64,000 nt of DNA from Vogesella aquatica (GTDB lineage Bacteria > Pseudomonadota > Gammaproteobacteria > Burkholderiales > Chromobacteriaceae), in NCBI RefSeq assembly GCF_028548455.1, contig NZ_JAQQLF010000013.1, forward strand, positions 1 to 64,000, written 5' to 3'. The notes under the pieces were generated by a model that made no database searches, had not been told where the DNA came from, and saw only the letters and a list, made by a program, of their open reading frames with translations. This document shows, piece after piece, positions 27,204 through 37,053 of the stretch. The position numbers and the translations under genes were made by a program. Within the stretch, counting starts at the first letter, position 1. Each line of letters opens with the position of its first letter.

Positions 27204-28076
27204 TCAAGCGGCGACTGTCGGCTCTTTCTGCAGCAGCGCCAGCAAGGTGGCCACCTTCAATTTAAGCTCGCGACGATCCACGATCATGTCGATTGCGCCT
27301 TTTTCCACCAGGAACTCGGCTCGCTGGAAGCCTTCCGGCAAGGTCTCGCGCACGGTCTGCTCGATCACGCGCGGGCCGGCAAAGCCGATCAAGGCACCCG
27401 GCTCGCCAATCACCACGTCGCCCAGGAAGGCAAACGAAGCCGACACACCACCCATGGTCGGGTCAGTCAGGATGGAGATGAACGGCAACTGGTGGTCGGA
27501 CAACAGTTGCAATGCCGCCGAGGTCTTGGCCATCTGCATCAGCGAATTCAGGCCCTCCTGCATGCGCGCCCCACCCGAGGCCGCCACGCATACAAACGGT
27601 GCACGCGCCTCTACTGCGGCTTGCACGCCACGGACAAAACGCTCACCTACGACAGAGCCCATCGAGCCACCAATAAAGCGGAACTCGAACGCAGCCACCA
27701 CCACGGGCAGATTGTGTATGCTGCCCTGCATCACAACCAGCGCATCATCTTCGCCAGTGGCTTCTTGAGCGGCATCCAGACGGTCAGGATAGCGCTTGCT
27801 GTCCTTGAATTTCAGGATATCTACCGGTTTGACTTCGGCACCAATTTCGCGGCGGCCTTCTGTATCCAGCAGCATATCCAGACGCTCGCGGGCGTGAATA
27901 GGGTGATGATGGCCACACTTGGGGCAGACCTGCAGGTTGCTTTGGAGGTCGGTATGGTAAAGCACCGCCTCACAGGCCGGGCATTTGCTCCACAGCCCCT
28001 CCGGCACCGCCGACGACTTGCTCACGCGCGTATCACGCTTGATCTTCGGCGGCAGGAGTTTGTTCAACCAGCTCAT
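27204..28076 (-). CDS. accD: Acetyl-CoA carboxylase carboxyltransferase subunit beta
   Basis: A 290-residue subunit that, with AccA, transfers the carboxyl group from biotin to acetyl-CoA to make malonyl-CoA for fatty acids. The N-terminal four-cysteine zinc finger is [13 protein letters not shown] and [11 protein letters not shown] (about residues 31-56). The crotonase-like core includes [17 protein letters not shown] and [21 protein letters not shown] lies 6 bases upstream of ATG. It ends the trp block, as in many betaproteobacteria, but no folC follows; a terminator does. The gap to trpA holds an imperfect inverted pair of the GTTGGCCGCA repeat. Confidence 0.97.
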   Translation of the reverse strand: MSWLNKLLPPKIKRDTRVSKSSAVPEGLWSKCPACEAVLYHTDLQSNLQVCPKCGHHHPIHARERLDMLLDTEGRREIGAEVKPVDILKFKDSKRYPDRLDAAQEATGEDDALVVMQGSIHNLPVVVAAFEFRFIGGSMGSVVGERFVRGVQAAVEARAPFVCVAASGGARMQEGLNSLMQMAKTSAALQLLSDHQLPFISILTDPTMGGVSASFAFLGDVVIGEPGALIGFAGPRVIEQTVRETLPEGFQRAEFLVEKGAIDMIVDRRELKLKVATLLALLQKEPTVAA

Positions 28077-28098
28077 GCTGACTCCTTGAATCTAAAAG

Positions 28099-28125
28099 CT
28101 GCGGCCCACCTAAGGTTGGCCGCAG
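28099..28125. repeat. Imperfect inverted pair of the GTTGGCCGCA repeat
   Basis: One exact copy (28115-28124) faces an imperfect copy with one changed base pair (28099-28111), forming a 27-base near-palindrome in the 79-base trpA-accD gap. No T run follows on the minus strand, so accD can still be read from upstream. Confidence 0.8.
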
Positions 28126-28155
28126 GCTGGCTGGCACGGGTAGGCCAGCGTTGTT

Positions 28156-28950
28156 CTAACGGATAGCGGCTTTCAAAGTAGCCACCAGACGGGTCAACTG
28201 CTCTTTGGCAGTTTCGGGTGTAGCCGCCTCGATTTCCTGCACCAGACGGCTACCCACCACCACGGCATCAGCTGCCACGGAGATGGCGCGGGCGGTTTCC
28301 GCGTCGCGGATACCGAAGCCGACGCCGATTGGCACAGTAATGTGTTCTCTAAGGGCGGCAATTTTACGCGCTACGTCGTCAATGTCCAGATTTCCTGCGC
28401 CGGTCACGCCTTTTAATGACACATAGTAGACGTAACCGCGTGCCAGACGGGCAATTTCGCGCACCCGCTCCATCGGTGTGGTGGGCGCCACCAGAAACAC
28501 CGGATCCAGCCCCGCCGCGGTCAGCGCGGCGGTCAGGTCCTCGGCCTCTTCCGGCGGGCAATCCACGGTAAGCACGCCATCCACACCCGCTTCAGCCGCC
28601 GCTTGGGCAAATGTTTCATAGCCCAGTACGTGCACCGGGTTCAGGTAGCCCATCAGCACCACCGGGGTATGCTGGTTCTGTTCGCGGAAAGTTTTTACCA
28701 TGGCCAGCACATGGCGCAGGCCCACTTTATGCGCCAAGGCACGCTCGCTGGCGCGCTGGATCACCGGGCCGTCGGCCATCGGGTCGGAAAACGGGATGCC
28801 CAGCTCGATAATGTCGGCACCGCCATCAACCAGGCCGTGCATCAGGTCTACCGTCAGCGCCGGACTCGGGTCGCCCGCGGTAATGAAAGGAATCAGGGCT
28901 TTCTCGCCTGCGGCCTGCAGGCGGGCAAAGGTTTCTGCTACGCGGCTCAT
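28156..28950 (-). CDS. trpA: Tryptophan synthase alpha subunit
   Basis: A 264-residue TIM barrel that cleaves indole-3-glycerol phosphate to indole, which is passed to TrpB. Signatures are [10 protein letters not shown], the acid pair in [46 protein letters not shown] and GVGFGIRD. The start at 28950 ([11 protein letters not shown]) was preferred to a frame starting at 28968, because AAGGA lies 9 bases upstream and its ATG overlaps the stop of the previous gene as ATGA. The order is trpF-trpB-small ABM gene-trpA-accD. Confidence 0.97.
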   Translation of the reverse strand: MSRVAETFARLQAAGEKALIPFITAGDPSPALTVDLMHGLVDGGADIIELGIPFSDPMADGPVIQRASERALAHKVGLRHVLAMVKTFREQNQHTPVVLMGYLNPVHVLGYETFAQAAAEAGVDGVLTVDCPPEEAEDLTAALTAAGLDPVFLVAPTTPMERVREIARLARGYVYYVSLKGVTGAGNLDIDDVARKIAALREHITVPIGVGFGIRDAETARAISVAADAVVVGSRLVQEIEAATPETAKEQLTRLVATLKAAIR

Positions 28951-29276
28951 GCGGTGTGGTCCTTGCATGGATGGTTCAACACGGTGGTGAAATGCTCCAC
29001 CACCGGGAACGGATCATAGAAATGGTGCAGCAATGCGCGCCATTGCTGGTACTGCGTCGACTGCCGGAAACCCACCGTATGGGCCTCCAGCGTCTGCCAC
29101 TGCACCAGCAACAGGTAGCGCCCCGGCACTTCCAGGCAACGCTGCAGGGTATGGCCGGCATAACCGGCGGTGGTGGCAATCAGCGACGAGGCCTCGGTGA
29201 AAGCCTGCTCGAACGCGACTACCTCCCCCTCTCTCACCTGCAGATAGGCCGCCTCCAGCACCGGCGCCACAATCAC
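28947..29276 (-). CDS. Antibiotic-biosynthesis-monooxygenase-domain protein inside the trp operon
   Basis: A 109-residue ferredoxin-like alpha/beta protein of the ABM type: [55 protein letters not shown] shown in part by the strand RYLLLVQW and the helix of EAFEQAF type residues. Such proteins are small dimeric oxygenases or scavengers; some are haem or quinol related, many are unassigned. Translation starts at GTG (29276), which overlaps the trpB stop as GTGA, and its stop overlaps the trpA start as ATGA, so it is tightly coupled on both sides. A link with tryptophan metabolism is implied by position only. Confidence 0.8.
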   Translation of the reverse strand: MIVAPVLEAAYLQVREGEVVAFEQAFTEASSLIATTAGYAGHTLQRCLEVPGRYLLLVQWQTLEAHTVGFRQSTQYQQWRALLHHFYDPFPVVEHFTTVLNHPCKDHTA

Positions 29277-30472
29277 AGGGTAATGCCCATCAGGCCGGCA
29301 ACGGTATTGATATCCTTGTCGCCACGGCCGGACAGGTTCACCAGGATAATCTGGTCTTTACCCATGGTCGGCGCCACCTTGGCAGCGTGTGCCAGCGCGT
29401 GACTGGACTCCAGTGCCGGAATGATGCCTTCCAGATGGCAGCAGTCTTCAAAGGCACGCAGCGCTTCATCGTCGTTAATAGCCACATATTCGGCACGGCC
29501 GATATCTTTCAGCAGGCTGTGCTCCGGGCCTACACCAGGGTAGTCCAGGCCGGCCGACACCGAATGGGTCTCGATGATCTGGCCATCTTCATCCTGCATC
29601 AGGTAGCTGCGGAAGCCATGCAGCACACCCGGCTTCCCCGCCGACAGCGGCGCTGCGTGACGGCCGGTTTCTACACCATCACCGCCGGCCTCTACACCGA
29701 CCAGGCGCACACCCTCCACCTCCACATAAGGATGGAAGATACCGATGGCGTTGGAACCGCCGCCCACGCACGCAACAACCATGTCCGGCTGGCGGCCAAG
29801 CATCTCCTGCATCTGCTCTTTCGCTTCGATACCGATAATGCGCTGGAAGTCGCGTACCAGCATCGGGTACGGGTGCGGGCCAGCTGCGGTACCCAGGATG
29901 TAGAAGGTGCTATCGATATTGGTCACCCAATCGCGCATCGCCTCGTTCAGCGCGTCTTTCAGGGTTTTGGAGCCGCTCTCTACCGGCACCACGGTGGCAC
30001 CCAGCAGCTTCATGCGGAACACGTTGGGCGCCTGGCGCTTCACGTCTTCAGAGCCCATGTACACCACGCATTCCATGCCATAACGCGCGGCCACGGTAGC
30101 CGAGGCGACACCATGCTGACCGGCGCCGGTTTCGGCGATCACACGCTTCTTGCCCATGCGGCGGGCGAGCAGCGCCTGGCCGATGGTGTTGTTTACCTTG
30201 TGCGCACCGGTGTGGTTCAGGTCTTCGCGCTTGAAGTAAATCTGCGCACCGCCCAGCTGCTCCGACCAGCGCTTGGCGTGGTAAATGGGGCTGGGGCGGC
30301 CCACAAAATGCTTCAGCTCGTGGTGATACTCTTGCCAGAATGCCGGGTCAGCCTTGGCGCGGGCGTACTCGGCATTCAGCTCGTCCAATGCTGCCATCAA
30401 TGTTTCCGCTACGTAGACACCGCCATACGCGCCAAAACGGCCGCGTGCATCGGGGAAGTCATAACTGCTCAT
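29273..30472 (-). CDS. trpB: Tryptophan synthase beta subunit
   Basis: A 399-residue PLP enzyme that joins indole and serine. Signatures are [16 protein letters not shown], the PLP lysine in [18 protein letters not shown] (about residue 90), [11 protein letters not shown], and the phosphate-binding [12 protein letters not shown]. Length is normal. AGGAGC lies 6 bases before the ATG; it starts 23 bases after trpF. It complexes with TrpA, but here a small gene lies between the two. Confidence 0.98.
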   Translation of the reverse strand: MSSYDFPDARGRFGAYGGVYVAETLMAALDELNAEYARAKADPAFWQEYHHELKHFVGRPSPIYHAKRWSEQLGGAQIYFKREDLNHTGAHKVNNTIGQALLARRMGKKRVIAETGAGQHGVASATVAARYGMECVVYMGSEDVKRQAPNVFRMKLLGATVVPVESGSKTLKDALNEAMRDWVTNIDSTFYILGTAAGPHPYPMLVRDFQRIIGIEAKEQMQEMLGRQPDMVVACVGGGSNAIGIFHPYVEVEGVRLVGVEAGGDGVETGRHAAPLSAGKPGVLHGFRSYLMQDEDGQIIETHSVSAGLDYPGVGPEHSLLKDIGRAEYVAINDDEALRAFEDCCHLEGIIPALESSHALAHAAKVAPTMGKDQIILVNLSGRGDKDINTVAGLMGITL

Positions 30473-30495
30473 GGAATGCTCCTGATGGTTTTGTT

Positions 30496-31149
30496 TTAAA
30501 GCGCAAGGTCCGCGCCCTGCACTATCGAAATCTCGCCCTGGCGCACGGCGGCGACAAACGCCGCTACCCGCACCGGGTCTTTGATGCCCTTGCCGGCTTC
30601 CACACCGCTGGACACATCTACTGCTGCCGGACGCACCCGTGCCACAGCGTCGGCCACGTTGGCCGCATCCAGCCCACCGGACAGGATCAGCGGCAATGGC
30701 AATTTATCCGGAATCAGCGTCCAGTCGAATACCGCACCGGTACCGCCATGCGCGCCTTCAACAAAGGCGTCGGTAAGCAGACCACGTGCATCGCTGTAGT
30801 TGGCCGCATAGGCGGCCAAATCCATGCCGGGGCGTACGCGCACGGCTTTCAGGTAAGGACGCTGAAAGCTGCGGCAGAACGCGGGCGACTCTTCGCCGTG
30901 AAACTGCAGCACATCGATGGCGCAATCGGCCAGTACTTGTTGCACCTCGTGCTCGCTCGGGTTGACGAACAAGGCCACTACCGTCACGAACGGTGGCAGG
31001 GAGGCAATAATGGCCTGCGCCTGGGCAACAGTGACATTGCGCGGGCTGGGCGCGTAAAACACCAACCCTATGGCGTCCACACCCAGCGCAGCGGCAGCAG
31101 CGGCATCCTGCGGGCGGGTAAAACCACAAACCTTGGTGCGCACTGTCAT
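30496..31149 (-). CDS. trpF: Phosphoribosylanthranilate isomerase
   Basis: A 217-residue TIM barrel that converts phosphoribosylanthranilate to its deoxyribulose form. Signatures are the N-terminal [13 protein letters not shown] with the catalytic cysteine, [24 protein letters not shown] and the C-terminal [14 protein letters not shown] and [15 protein letters not shown]. Its ATG follows the truA stop after a single base, with GGAG inside the end of truA, so the two are coupled. It carries two exact GTTGGCCGCA repeats (30658, 30799), both read as AAN. Confidence 0.97.
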   Translation of the reverse strand: MTVRTKVCGFTRPQDAAAAAALGVDAIGLVFYAPSPRNVTVAQAQAIIASLPPFVTVVALFVNPSEHEVQQVLADCAIDVLQFHGEESPAFCRSFQRPYLKAVRVRPGMDLAAYAANYSDARGLLTDAFVEGAHGGTGAVFDWTLIPDKLPLPLILSGGLDAANVADAVARVRPAAVDVSSGVEAGKGIKDPVRVAAFVAAVRQGEISIVQGADLAL

Positions 31150-31150
31150 G

Positions 31151-31939
31151 CTATCTCCACAGCGTTAACCGCTCAGGCTGCGCCTGGGTGGGCAAATCAA
31201 AAACTGCCGGGTAACCCACCCCGGTCAAATACAGCCCGTCCGGCATGAAGGTAGGCGGTGCTTTGGTACGGTCGCATGCGGCCAACAAGGCCTGCATACC
31301 CGCTACGTCCAGGCTACCTTTGCCGGCATAAACCAGCGCGCCCACCATATTGCGCACCATGTGGTGCAGGAAAGCGTCGGCGGTCAGATCAAAACGGATC
31401 AGGCCGTGGCTCTCGCTGATATCCAGCTGCTGCAGATATTTCAGCGGCGACTTGGCCTGGCACTCCGCAGCCCGGAAGCTGGAAAAATCATGCTTGCCCA
31501 ACAGCACAGCGGCAGCGGCACGCATCGCGTCGATATCCAGCGGCTGGTGATACCAGCCCACCCGCCCCGCCGTAAGCGCCGGGCGCACCGGGTGAGTCAG
31601 CAAAAAGTAACGGTAAGAACGGGAAAACGCAGAAAACCTGGCATGAAACTCGTCACTGACTTCTCGCGCCCACACCACGGCCACAGACGGGGGTAAATGT
31701 GCGTTTACGCCGCGCACCCATGCATTCAGCGGGCGGCTCACCGGCGCATCAAAATGCACCACCTGCATCAGCGCATGCACGCCGGCATCAGTACGCCCGG
31801 CGGCCAGGGTGCTGATGCTTTCACCGGCGATGGCCGACAACGCCTGGTTCAGCTTGTCTTGTACGGTATTACCGCTAGGCTGGGTTTGCCAGCCAGCAAA
31901 AGCGCGCCCGTCGTACTCCAGACCCAGCGCGATTCTCAT
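31151..31939 (-). CDS. truA: tRNA pseudouridine(38-40) synthase
   Basis: A 262-residue enzyme that forms pseudouridine at positions 38-40 of tRNA anticodon stems. The start [18 protein letters not shown] is typical, and the catalytic aspartate is in [10 protein letters not shown] (about residue 50). A frame reaching further upstream (32011) was rejected, because the ATG at 31939 overlaps the stop of the preceding membrane-protein gene as ATGA. It links the fimV block to the trp genes, the usual betaproteobacterial order. Confidence 0.96.
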   Translation of the reverse strand: MRIALGLEYDGRAFAGWQTQPSGNTVQDKLNQALSAIAGESISTLAAGRTDAGVHALMQVVHFDAPVSRPLNAWVRGVNAHLPPSVAVVWAREVSDEFHARFSAFSRSYRYFLLTHPVRPALTAGRVGWYHQPLDIDAMRAAAAVLLGKHDFSSFRAAECQAKSPLKYLQQLDISESHGLIRFDLTADAFLHHMVRNMVGALVYAGKGSLDVAGMQALLAACDRTKAPPTFMPDGLYLTGVGYPAVFDLPTQAQPERLTLWR

Positions 31940-32565
31940 TGCACTACTTTCATGATGATGATCAGAACCAGGCAGGCCACACAGACCAGCACTGCATCCC
32001 GATACTGCCAAGAGTAAAAACCCAACTCTACCTTATCCGGCAGGGTTTGTGACCCCTGATCTGCCTGCAGCTCGCCAGCCAGCCAGGACAGCGACAGCCG
32101 CGGCCGTACCTGCAAAAGCCGTTCGGCCTGCTGTAAGGTCAGCACCAAGCGCAAGCAGAAGCGGCTTACTGGCACGCCGGTCATCGCCAGCGGCGCCAGC
32201 AAGACACGCAAGCCGGCCAGAAAACCAGCCTGCCCATAGGCTTGCCACAGCAAGCGCACACTCGCCGCCATGACAAGCAAGCGCAGCGCCTGCTCGCCCC
32301 CCAGCTGCAAACCTGCCTGCGACGGCGACCACGCCTGCCCCGCCCAGCAAGGCTCGCCAGGAACAAACCAGCCAGACAACAGAACCAAGGCTGGCAGCAA
32401 GAAACGCATACGTACTACCGCCTGTAGCACGGCACGCCAGGCACCCGGCACCGCCAGCCAGCACGCTGCGGCCAACAGCAACGCCGGGCCCTGCGCACCA
32501 GACAGTGCCACAATGAAAAACAGCCAGACTATCAGGCTGGCTGCAGGGTGGAAGGTGGCGACCAT
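31936..32565 (-). CDS. Polytopic membrane protein, possibly EcfT/CbiQ-like
   Basis: 209 residues, with at least five hydrophobic segments ([17 protein letters not shown] at the start and [17 protein letters not shown] at the end) separated by an amphipathic region rich in Arg ([20 protein letters not shown]). The HPxxxL start and the long cytoplasmic helical stretch recall the T component (EcfT/CbiQ) of energy-coupling-factor transporters, but the characteristic Ala-Arg-Gly motifs are not clear. No ECF ATPase or S component is adjacent. The start ATG overlaps the last base of the FimV-like gene stop (TGATG), and its stop overlaps truA, so it is coupled to both. Function uncertain. Confidence 0.6.
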   Translation of the reverse strand: MVATFHPAASLIVWLFFIVALSGAQGPALLLAAACWLAVPGAWRAVLQAVVRMRFLLPALVLLSGWFVPGEPCWAGQAWSPSQAGLQLGGEQALRLLVMAASVRLLWQAYGQAGFLAGLRVLLAPLAMTGVPVSRFCLRLVLTLQQAERLLQVRPRLSLSWLAGELQADQGSQTLPDKVELGFYSWQYRDAVLVCVACLVLIIIMKVVQ

Positions 32566-34601
32566 CACGCTTTGATACCGGCCTCGCGCAACAGGGCTTC
32601 AGCGGTTTCCGTGTCACCCATCTCGCGGTAAAGGCGCGCCAGATCTTGCGCCGCTTCCGCGTTATCGACTTGACGCGACAAGGGCACCACCTCCTCGGAT
32701 TCGGGTGCGAAGGTACCCAGATCCACCGACGGGCGCGGCGCATCCAGCACAAAGTGCTCTTGCGCATCCGGCGCAGGCCGATACAAAGGATTCTCCGGGT
32801 CCAGCGCTGCGCCCAGCTGCAACACACGCTTCCACAGACCGCTGGCGGGGCCAAAAACCGCCAGCAAATCCAGCGCCACCGACTCGAACTCCCGGCGGTT
32901 GCCTTTACGCGCAATCAGGTCCAACAGCTTCATGCGCAAATCTTCACGGTCGGGCTCATTAGCCAGACTCTCGCGCAGCAGCTGCTCTGCCGCGTCAAAT
33001 CGGCCATAAGCCATCAGGACATCCGCCTCGGCCAGCACATCGATAGCCTGCAGATTGATATCATCCGCAATAGGCTGCACCAGCGGCTGCTCGTCCGGGC
33101 CCAATGAGGCACTGATTGTTACCGGGCCCATGGCACTGCGCTGCCGGGAGACTTGTGGCTGCGGCTTCGCAGCGGCGCGTCGACGTTTGACCAGCAACCA
33201 CGCCAGCAAGCTGGCGACAGACAAGCCGCCTACGCCATACAACACCCACTGCGTGAGGTTTTCATCCAGAAACGCTTCATCTTTGGCAGCTGGCACATCA
33301 GGGCGATGGGCAATCGTGGCTTTGGGCGGGTTGGCCGACAAACGGTTGATTTCAGCCTCCAGCCAATCCAGCCGCTGCTGTGCGGCTTTGAGCTGTGCAA
33401 GCTTCTGCTGCTCTTCGGCAGAGGCTACCGCTGCCGACGCCGGCTGCTCGGCCAGCACCGCGGAAGATTCCGGCGGCGTTGCGGCTACCGCAGACGCGGC
33501 CAACTTTGCAGGCAGCGGTTTGGCAACCGCATCGGAACCCTCTGCCGCATTTGCAGCCACTGCAGACGCAGGTGCAGCGACCTCGGGCACATTCAACACA
33601 GCGCCGGCGAACAGCCGGTTACGGTCACCATGGGCGAATGCTGCGGGGTTGGCTGCGTAGAGTGCGTTTTCTGCTTGCGACACCGGCTGGTCATGGGCAA
33701 AACGGCGCGCCAGCCCGGACAGGGTATCGCCAGGCTGCACACGGTACTGACCCCGCATGGCCATCGCCTGTACAGCGGGCTTTGCCGGCAGCTTGCCCAG
33801 ATAAACTCCGCGCTGCGGTACGGTAAACACAAAACCACGCTGTATGACTGCACCGTCATGACGCGCTTCCAGGTTAAAAGCCACACGTGTCTGCTGCAGG
33901 GGAAGGCTGGAGCTAACCGCTAGCCACTGGCGCCCTTTTCGCTGGTGCAATACCAGTTTGGGTTTATCCAGGGCATTCTCGTCCGACGACAGTGTAAAGC
34001 TGGCGGCGCTGATAGTAGCCGGCCAGTCACCCAGCAGCTCGATCTCCGCACGCATGGGCAGGCCGCGGGCGGATAGCAGTCTGCCCTCGCCAAATGCCAG
34101 GCCACCAGGCTCATCAATCAGCGGATGACGCTCGGCCAGCGCTGCGCTACTGTCTTCTTTCTTGCCGGGCTGCCCAGGCACAGGTGCGCCACCACTCACG
34201 CGGTACTCGCGCACTACTTTGCCGGAGGGCCAGGACAATTCGAGGGCGAAATTGAAAGCCTCGCCCGCCGCCAGCGCCGGGCCGGTAAGGCGCACCAGAT
34301 ATTGCTGCGGGGCAACTTCAATGGTTCTGATTTGCAGTTGGCTTGCCTTGTCGGAATAAGGCGCCAAAGTAGAATAACGCTCACGCGATGCCAGCGCGAC
34401 AAAAGGGTTCTCCAGCCCCTGCTCAGGGTCCAGAGACACTTCTGCATAAAACGGTTCCCCCGGGCCGGCAAGCAGGCGAATCCCCCCCAGACCCGCCAGC
34501 GCCCACGGCGAAGCCGCAGCGAATGCAATCGCCAGTCCCGCAACTAATGGCCGCAATGTCACCCCGTATCCTTTTTTCAGTTTTTTTGGATGTTCAGACA
34601 T
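32565..34601 (-). CDS. FimV-like pilus/polar hub protein, shorter paralogue
   Basis: A 678-residue inner-membrane protein of FimV architecture. After a signal-like N-terminus (PLVAGLAIAFAAASPWALA) comes a FimV N-terminal domain of beta type (GGIRLLAGPGEPFYAEVSL), a LysM peptidoglycan-binding motif (YRVQPGDTLSGLARRFA), an Ala-rich linker with a coiled coil (KLAQLKAAQQRLDWLEAEINRLS), one transmembrane helix (LYGVGGLSVASLLAWLLV), a cytoplasmic TPR-like region and the FimV C-terminal motif (MGDTETAEALLREAGI). ATG at 34601 was preferred to an upstream TTG. FimV proteins organise type IV pili and polar proteins. A second, fuller paralogue lies directly upstream. Confidence 0.85.
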   Translation of the reverse strand: MSEHPKKLKKGYGVTLRPLVAGLAIAFAAASPWALAGLGGIRLLAGPGEPFYAEVSLDPEQGLENPFVALASRERYSTLAPYSDKASQLQIRTIEVAPQQYLVRLTGPALAAGEAFNFALELSWPSGKVVREYRVSGGAPVPGQPGKKEDSSAALAERHPLIDEPGGLAFGEGRLLSARGLPMRAEIELLGDWPATISAASFTLSSDENALDKPKLVLHQRKGRQWLAVSSSLPLQQTRVAFNLEARHDGAVIQRGFVFTVPQRGVYLGKLPAKPAVQAMAMRGQYRVQPGDTLSGLARRFAHDQPVSQAENALYAANPAAFAHGDRNRLFAGAVLNVPEVAAPASAVAANAAEGSDAVAKPLPAKLAASAVAATPPESSAVLAEQPASAAVASAEEQQKLAQLKAAQQRLDWLEAEINRLSANPPKATIAHRPDVPAAKDEAFLDENLTQWVLYGVGGLSVASLLAWLLVKRRRAAAKPQPQVSRQRSAMGPVTISASLGPDEQPLVQPIADDINLQAIDVLAEADVLMAYGRFDAAEQLLRESLANEPDREDLRMKLLDLIARKGNRREFESVALDLLAVFGPASGLWKRVLQLGAALDPENPLYRPAPDAQEHFVLDAPRPSVDLGTFAPESEEVVPLSRQVDNAEAAQDLARLYREMGDTETAEALLREAGIKA

Positions 34602-34664
34602 AGTACCCGCAAGCAGCAGCGGCAACAAAGCACATTAACTTTTAAAACAGATCTACATCAATAT

Positions 34665-36899
34665 TTACAGCGATGCCAACAGCGCCTCCGCCTCCGACTT
34701 CAAGCCACCCTGCGCTTCTGCGGCCAACTCTTCCAGCACTTCGCGCGCGCCTTCCTTGTCGCCCATATCCAGATAAACACGGGCCAGATCCAGCTTGGTG
34801 GACAGCGGGTCATCCGACAGGCTCATACCATCCAGCGACGGCGCGGACGGCTCACTCGCCGGCGTAGCGCCAAGACTATCCAGTGTGGACATGTCGAAAT
34901 CAAATGCATCGTCAACCGATTCAGGCTGGGCTGCGGCTTCCGGCACAGCAGCAGGTTCGGGCGTGTCAAGATTGAAATCGAAGTCCAGCATATGCTTGTC
35001 TTCAGGCACCTCTTCTTGTTGCTCAGGCTCCGGTGCAGGCTGTGAAAGCAGGCTTTCCAGATCCAGATCAGGCTCAGGGGCCGCCCCCGCTGTCGCCGGC
35101 TCGCCAAACAATGCATTCCGCAGCGGGTCATCGTCCTCCAGCGCAATCGCCTCAGGCTCGATGAAGGCCTCTTGCGGCAATGGCTCCGGCTCACCCATCA
35201 GTTCCGAATCCAGATCAATATTCATGGCTGCCGCCGCAGCAGGTGCAGCCGCCATAGCAGGTGCAGGGCTGGTATCACCCGCATACAGGTCGTTGGAAGG
35301 GTCGATAGACAAACCCATGGCTGCTGCGCGTGACCAGAGTGCACCTTTGCCATCTACCGCAGCGTGCAACTCGCGTGCCTGCGCCTCGAAAGCGGCCTTA
35401 TCCTGACGCGAAGCGTAAATCTCCATCAATTTCATGCGCACTTCGTGACGGGTAGGATCCTTTGCCAATGCATCTTTCAGGATATCTTCGGCCTGCTGGT
35501 CACGCCCGTAGGCCAGGTAAACTTCTGCCTCGGCTATCGGGTCTACCTCGCCGGCATCCATGCCGTTCATGCCGGTACGGGTAAAATCGGCCAGGAAAGT
35601 ATTGCTGCCGGCCTCATCCACCCCCGCCACGCGCCCAACGGTATTCGCACCCAGAATGGACGCACCGCCAGCTTCAGCAGCTGCCTTGGCACCATTTTTA
35701 CGACGGCGCATGAACAGCAGCGCAGCCACACCCAGCAACACTGCAGCACTTCCACCGGCAATCAGCGGCAGGTAGTCCATCACCTGAGACATCAGGCCGG
35801 GGCCCTCTTCCTCCGGCGCACTGGCTGGCTGCACGGCTGCTGGTTTGTGTTCAGGCGCCGAGGCGACGGCGGGCACCGGTACCGAGGCGGATTCGGCCGG
35901 AATAGCAGCCATGGCCGATGCAGCAGAGGCGGCCACCTGGAGCGACTTCAGCTTTTCTTCCAGCTCCTGGATCTTCTGCTGTGCCGCTTTGAGTTGCGCA
36001 TCCTGGGCAGCTGCGGGTGCAGAAGCCTGCTCCGGCTGCTCCAGTTTCAATACAGGCTGTGCAGTACTGGCTGGCGCAGCCGTGCGTGGCAGCACGGGCT
36101 CGGCCGCTTTTAGTTCCGGCTTGGCCGCCGGGGCAGCAAAGCCATCGAGCACTTCGGATACGCGTGCGGATTTTAGCGCCCGTGCCGTGGCGACTGCTGG
36201 CACTTTCAAGCGGGCACCGGTTTTCAGCGTGGCCGGGTCGCCATTAACAAAGGCGGAAGGATTCGCCAACACCAAGGCCGCCATCGTCTGGCGTAACGTA
36301 GCCCCCTCGGCACGGGCAATGCGGCCAACCTGGGCCAGGGTCTGGCCGCGTTTGACCACGATAAAGTCGGGCTGCGCTGCAGAAACAGGCGTGGCCGAAG
36401 CCGGTGCAGGCAGCGGAATGCGCACTGCCGCCGGGCTGGCCGGTTTCAACCGCGCCGGTTCGGCGGCAGCCATGGCCTTGGCCGAGCGCTCAATGGCATC
36501 GGCCTTGTTTGGGTATTCCAGCGGGTCCAGCAGCACGGTGTATTCGCGGATGGAACGGCCACTCGCGGTTTTGGCCTCTACCACAAAACGCAGATACGGG
36601 TCACTGATGGGCTGCACCGACAACACGCGGATATACGGTTTGCCATTGGAACGGTAAGCCAGGGCAAAGCGCAGGCTGGTCAGTGCCGGGCTATAGTCCA
36701 CTTGCAGATCACGAAAGGTATCGGGAGAGGCCAGACCAACACGCACGATCTCGTCTTCGACACTGCCGGTCAGGTCGATATCGGCACGCAGCACCTCGCC
36801 CAGATTGGAGCGCACGGCGATCCCCCCCAGCCCGCCCCAGGCTGCTGTCGAGAACAGCAAAGCCACCAGCAACGAGCTCATCTTTTTATTGGCTAGCAT
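34665..36899 (-). CDS. fimV: FimV-family peptidoglycan-binding polar hub protein
   Basis: 744 residues in the classical FimV order: signal peptide (SSLLVALLFSTAAWGGLGG), beta-type N-domain with GGIAVRSNLGEVLRADIDL, LysM-like motif (FIVVKRGQTLAQVGRIARAEG), Ala/Pro-rich region with a coiled coil (LKAAQQKIQELEEKLKSL), one transmembrane helix (YLPLIAGGSAAVLLGVAALLF), a basic stop-transfer, TPR-like repeats (EAEVYLAYGRDQQAEDILKDAL), a long acidic stretch rich in D, E and P (about 540-680) and the conserved C-terminal TPR (LDLARVYLDMGDKEGAREVLEELAAEAQ). Such proteins scaffold type IV pilus, twitching and cyclic-di-GMP/cAMP signalling at the pole. The gap to the shorter paralogue is 63 bases, so the pair is probably co-transcribed. 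Confidence 0.9.
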   Translation of the reverse strand: MLANKKMSSLLVALLFSTAAWGGLGGIAVRSNLGEVLRADIDLTGSVEDEIVRVGLASPDTFRDLQVDYSPALTSLRFALAYRSNGKPYIRVLSVQPISDPYLRFVVEAKTASGRSIREYTVLLDPLEYPNKADAIERSAKAMAAAEPARLKPASPAAVRIPLPAPASATPVSAAQPDFIVVKRGQTLAQVGRIARAEGATLRQTMAALVLANPSAFVNGDPATLKTGARLKVPAVATARALKSARVSEVLDGFAAPAAKPELKAAEPVLPRTAAPASTAQPVLKLEQPEQASAPAAAQDAQLKAAQQKIQELEEKLKSLQVAASAASAMAAIPAESASVPVPAVASAPEHKPAAVQPASAPEEEGPGLMSQVMDYLPLIAGGSAAVLLGVAALLFMRRRKNGAKAAAEAGGASILGANTVGRVAGVDEAGSNTFLADFTRTGMNGMDAGEVDPIAEAEVYLAYGRDQQAEDILKDALAKDPTRHEVRMKLMEIYASRQDKAAFEAQARELHAAVDGKGALWSRAAAMGLSIDPSNDLYAGDTSPAPAMAAAPAAAAAMNIDLDSELMGEPEPLPQEAFIEPEAIALEDDDPLRNALFGEPATAGAAPEPDLDLESLLSQPAPEPEQQEEVPEDKHMLDFDFNLDTPEPAAVPEAAAQPESVDDAFDFDMSTLDSLGATPASEPSAPSLDGMSLSDDPLSTKLDLARVYLDMGDKEGAREVLEELAAEAQGGLKSEAEALLASL

Positions 36900-37053
36900 C
36901 GTAATGCGCTACCTTTCGGTGAAATATTCTTGTTTCCGGCCCGCAACATGGCGGCCATCCGTACCATGACGGCCGCAGCACAGCAGCAGACAGCCGGAAA
37001 TCCAGTCAAACTACATAGCCTGTTAATGTGCAATACTACTAGCAGTTGCCAGC

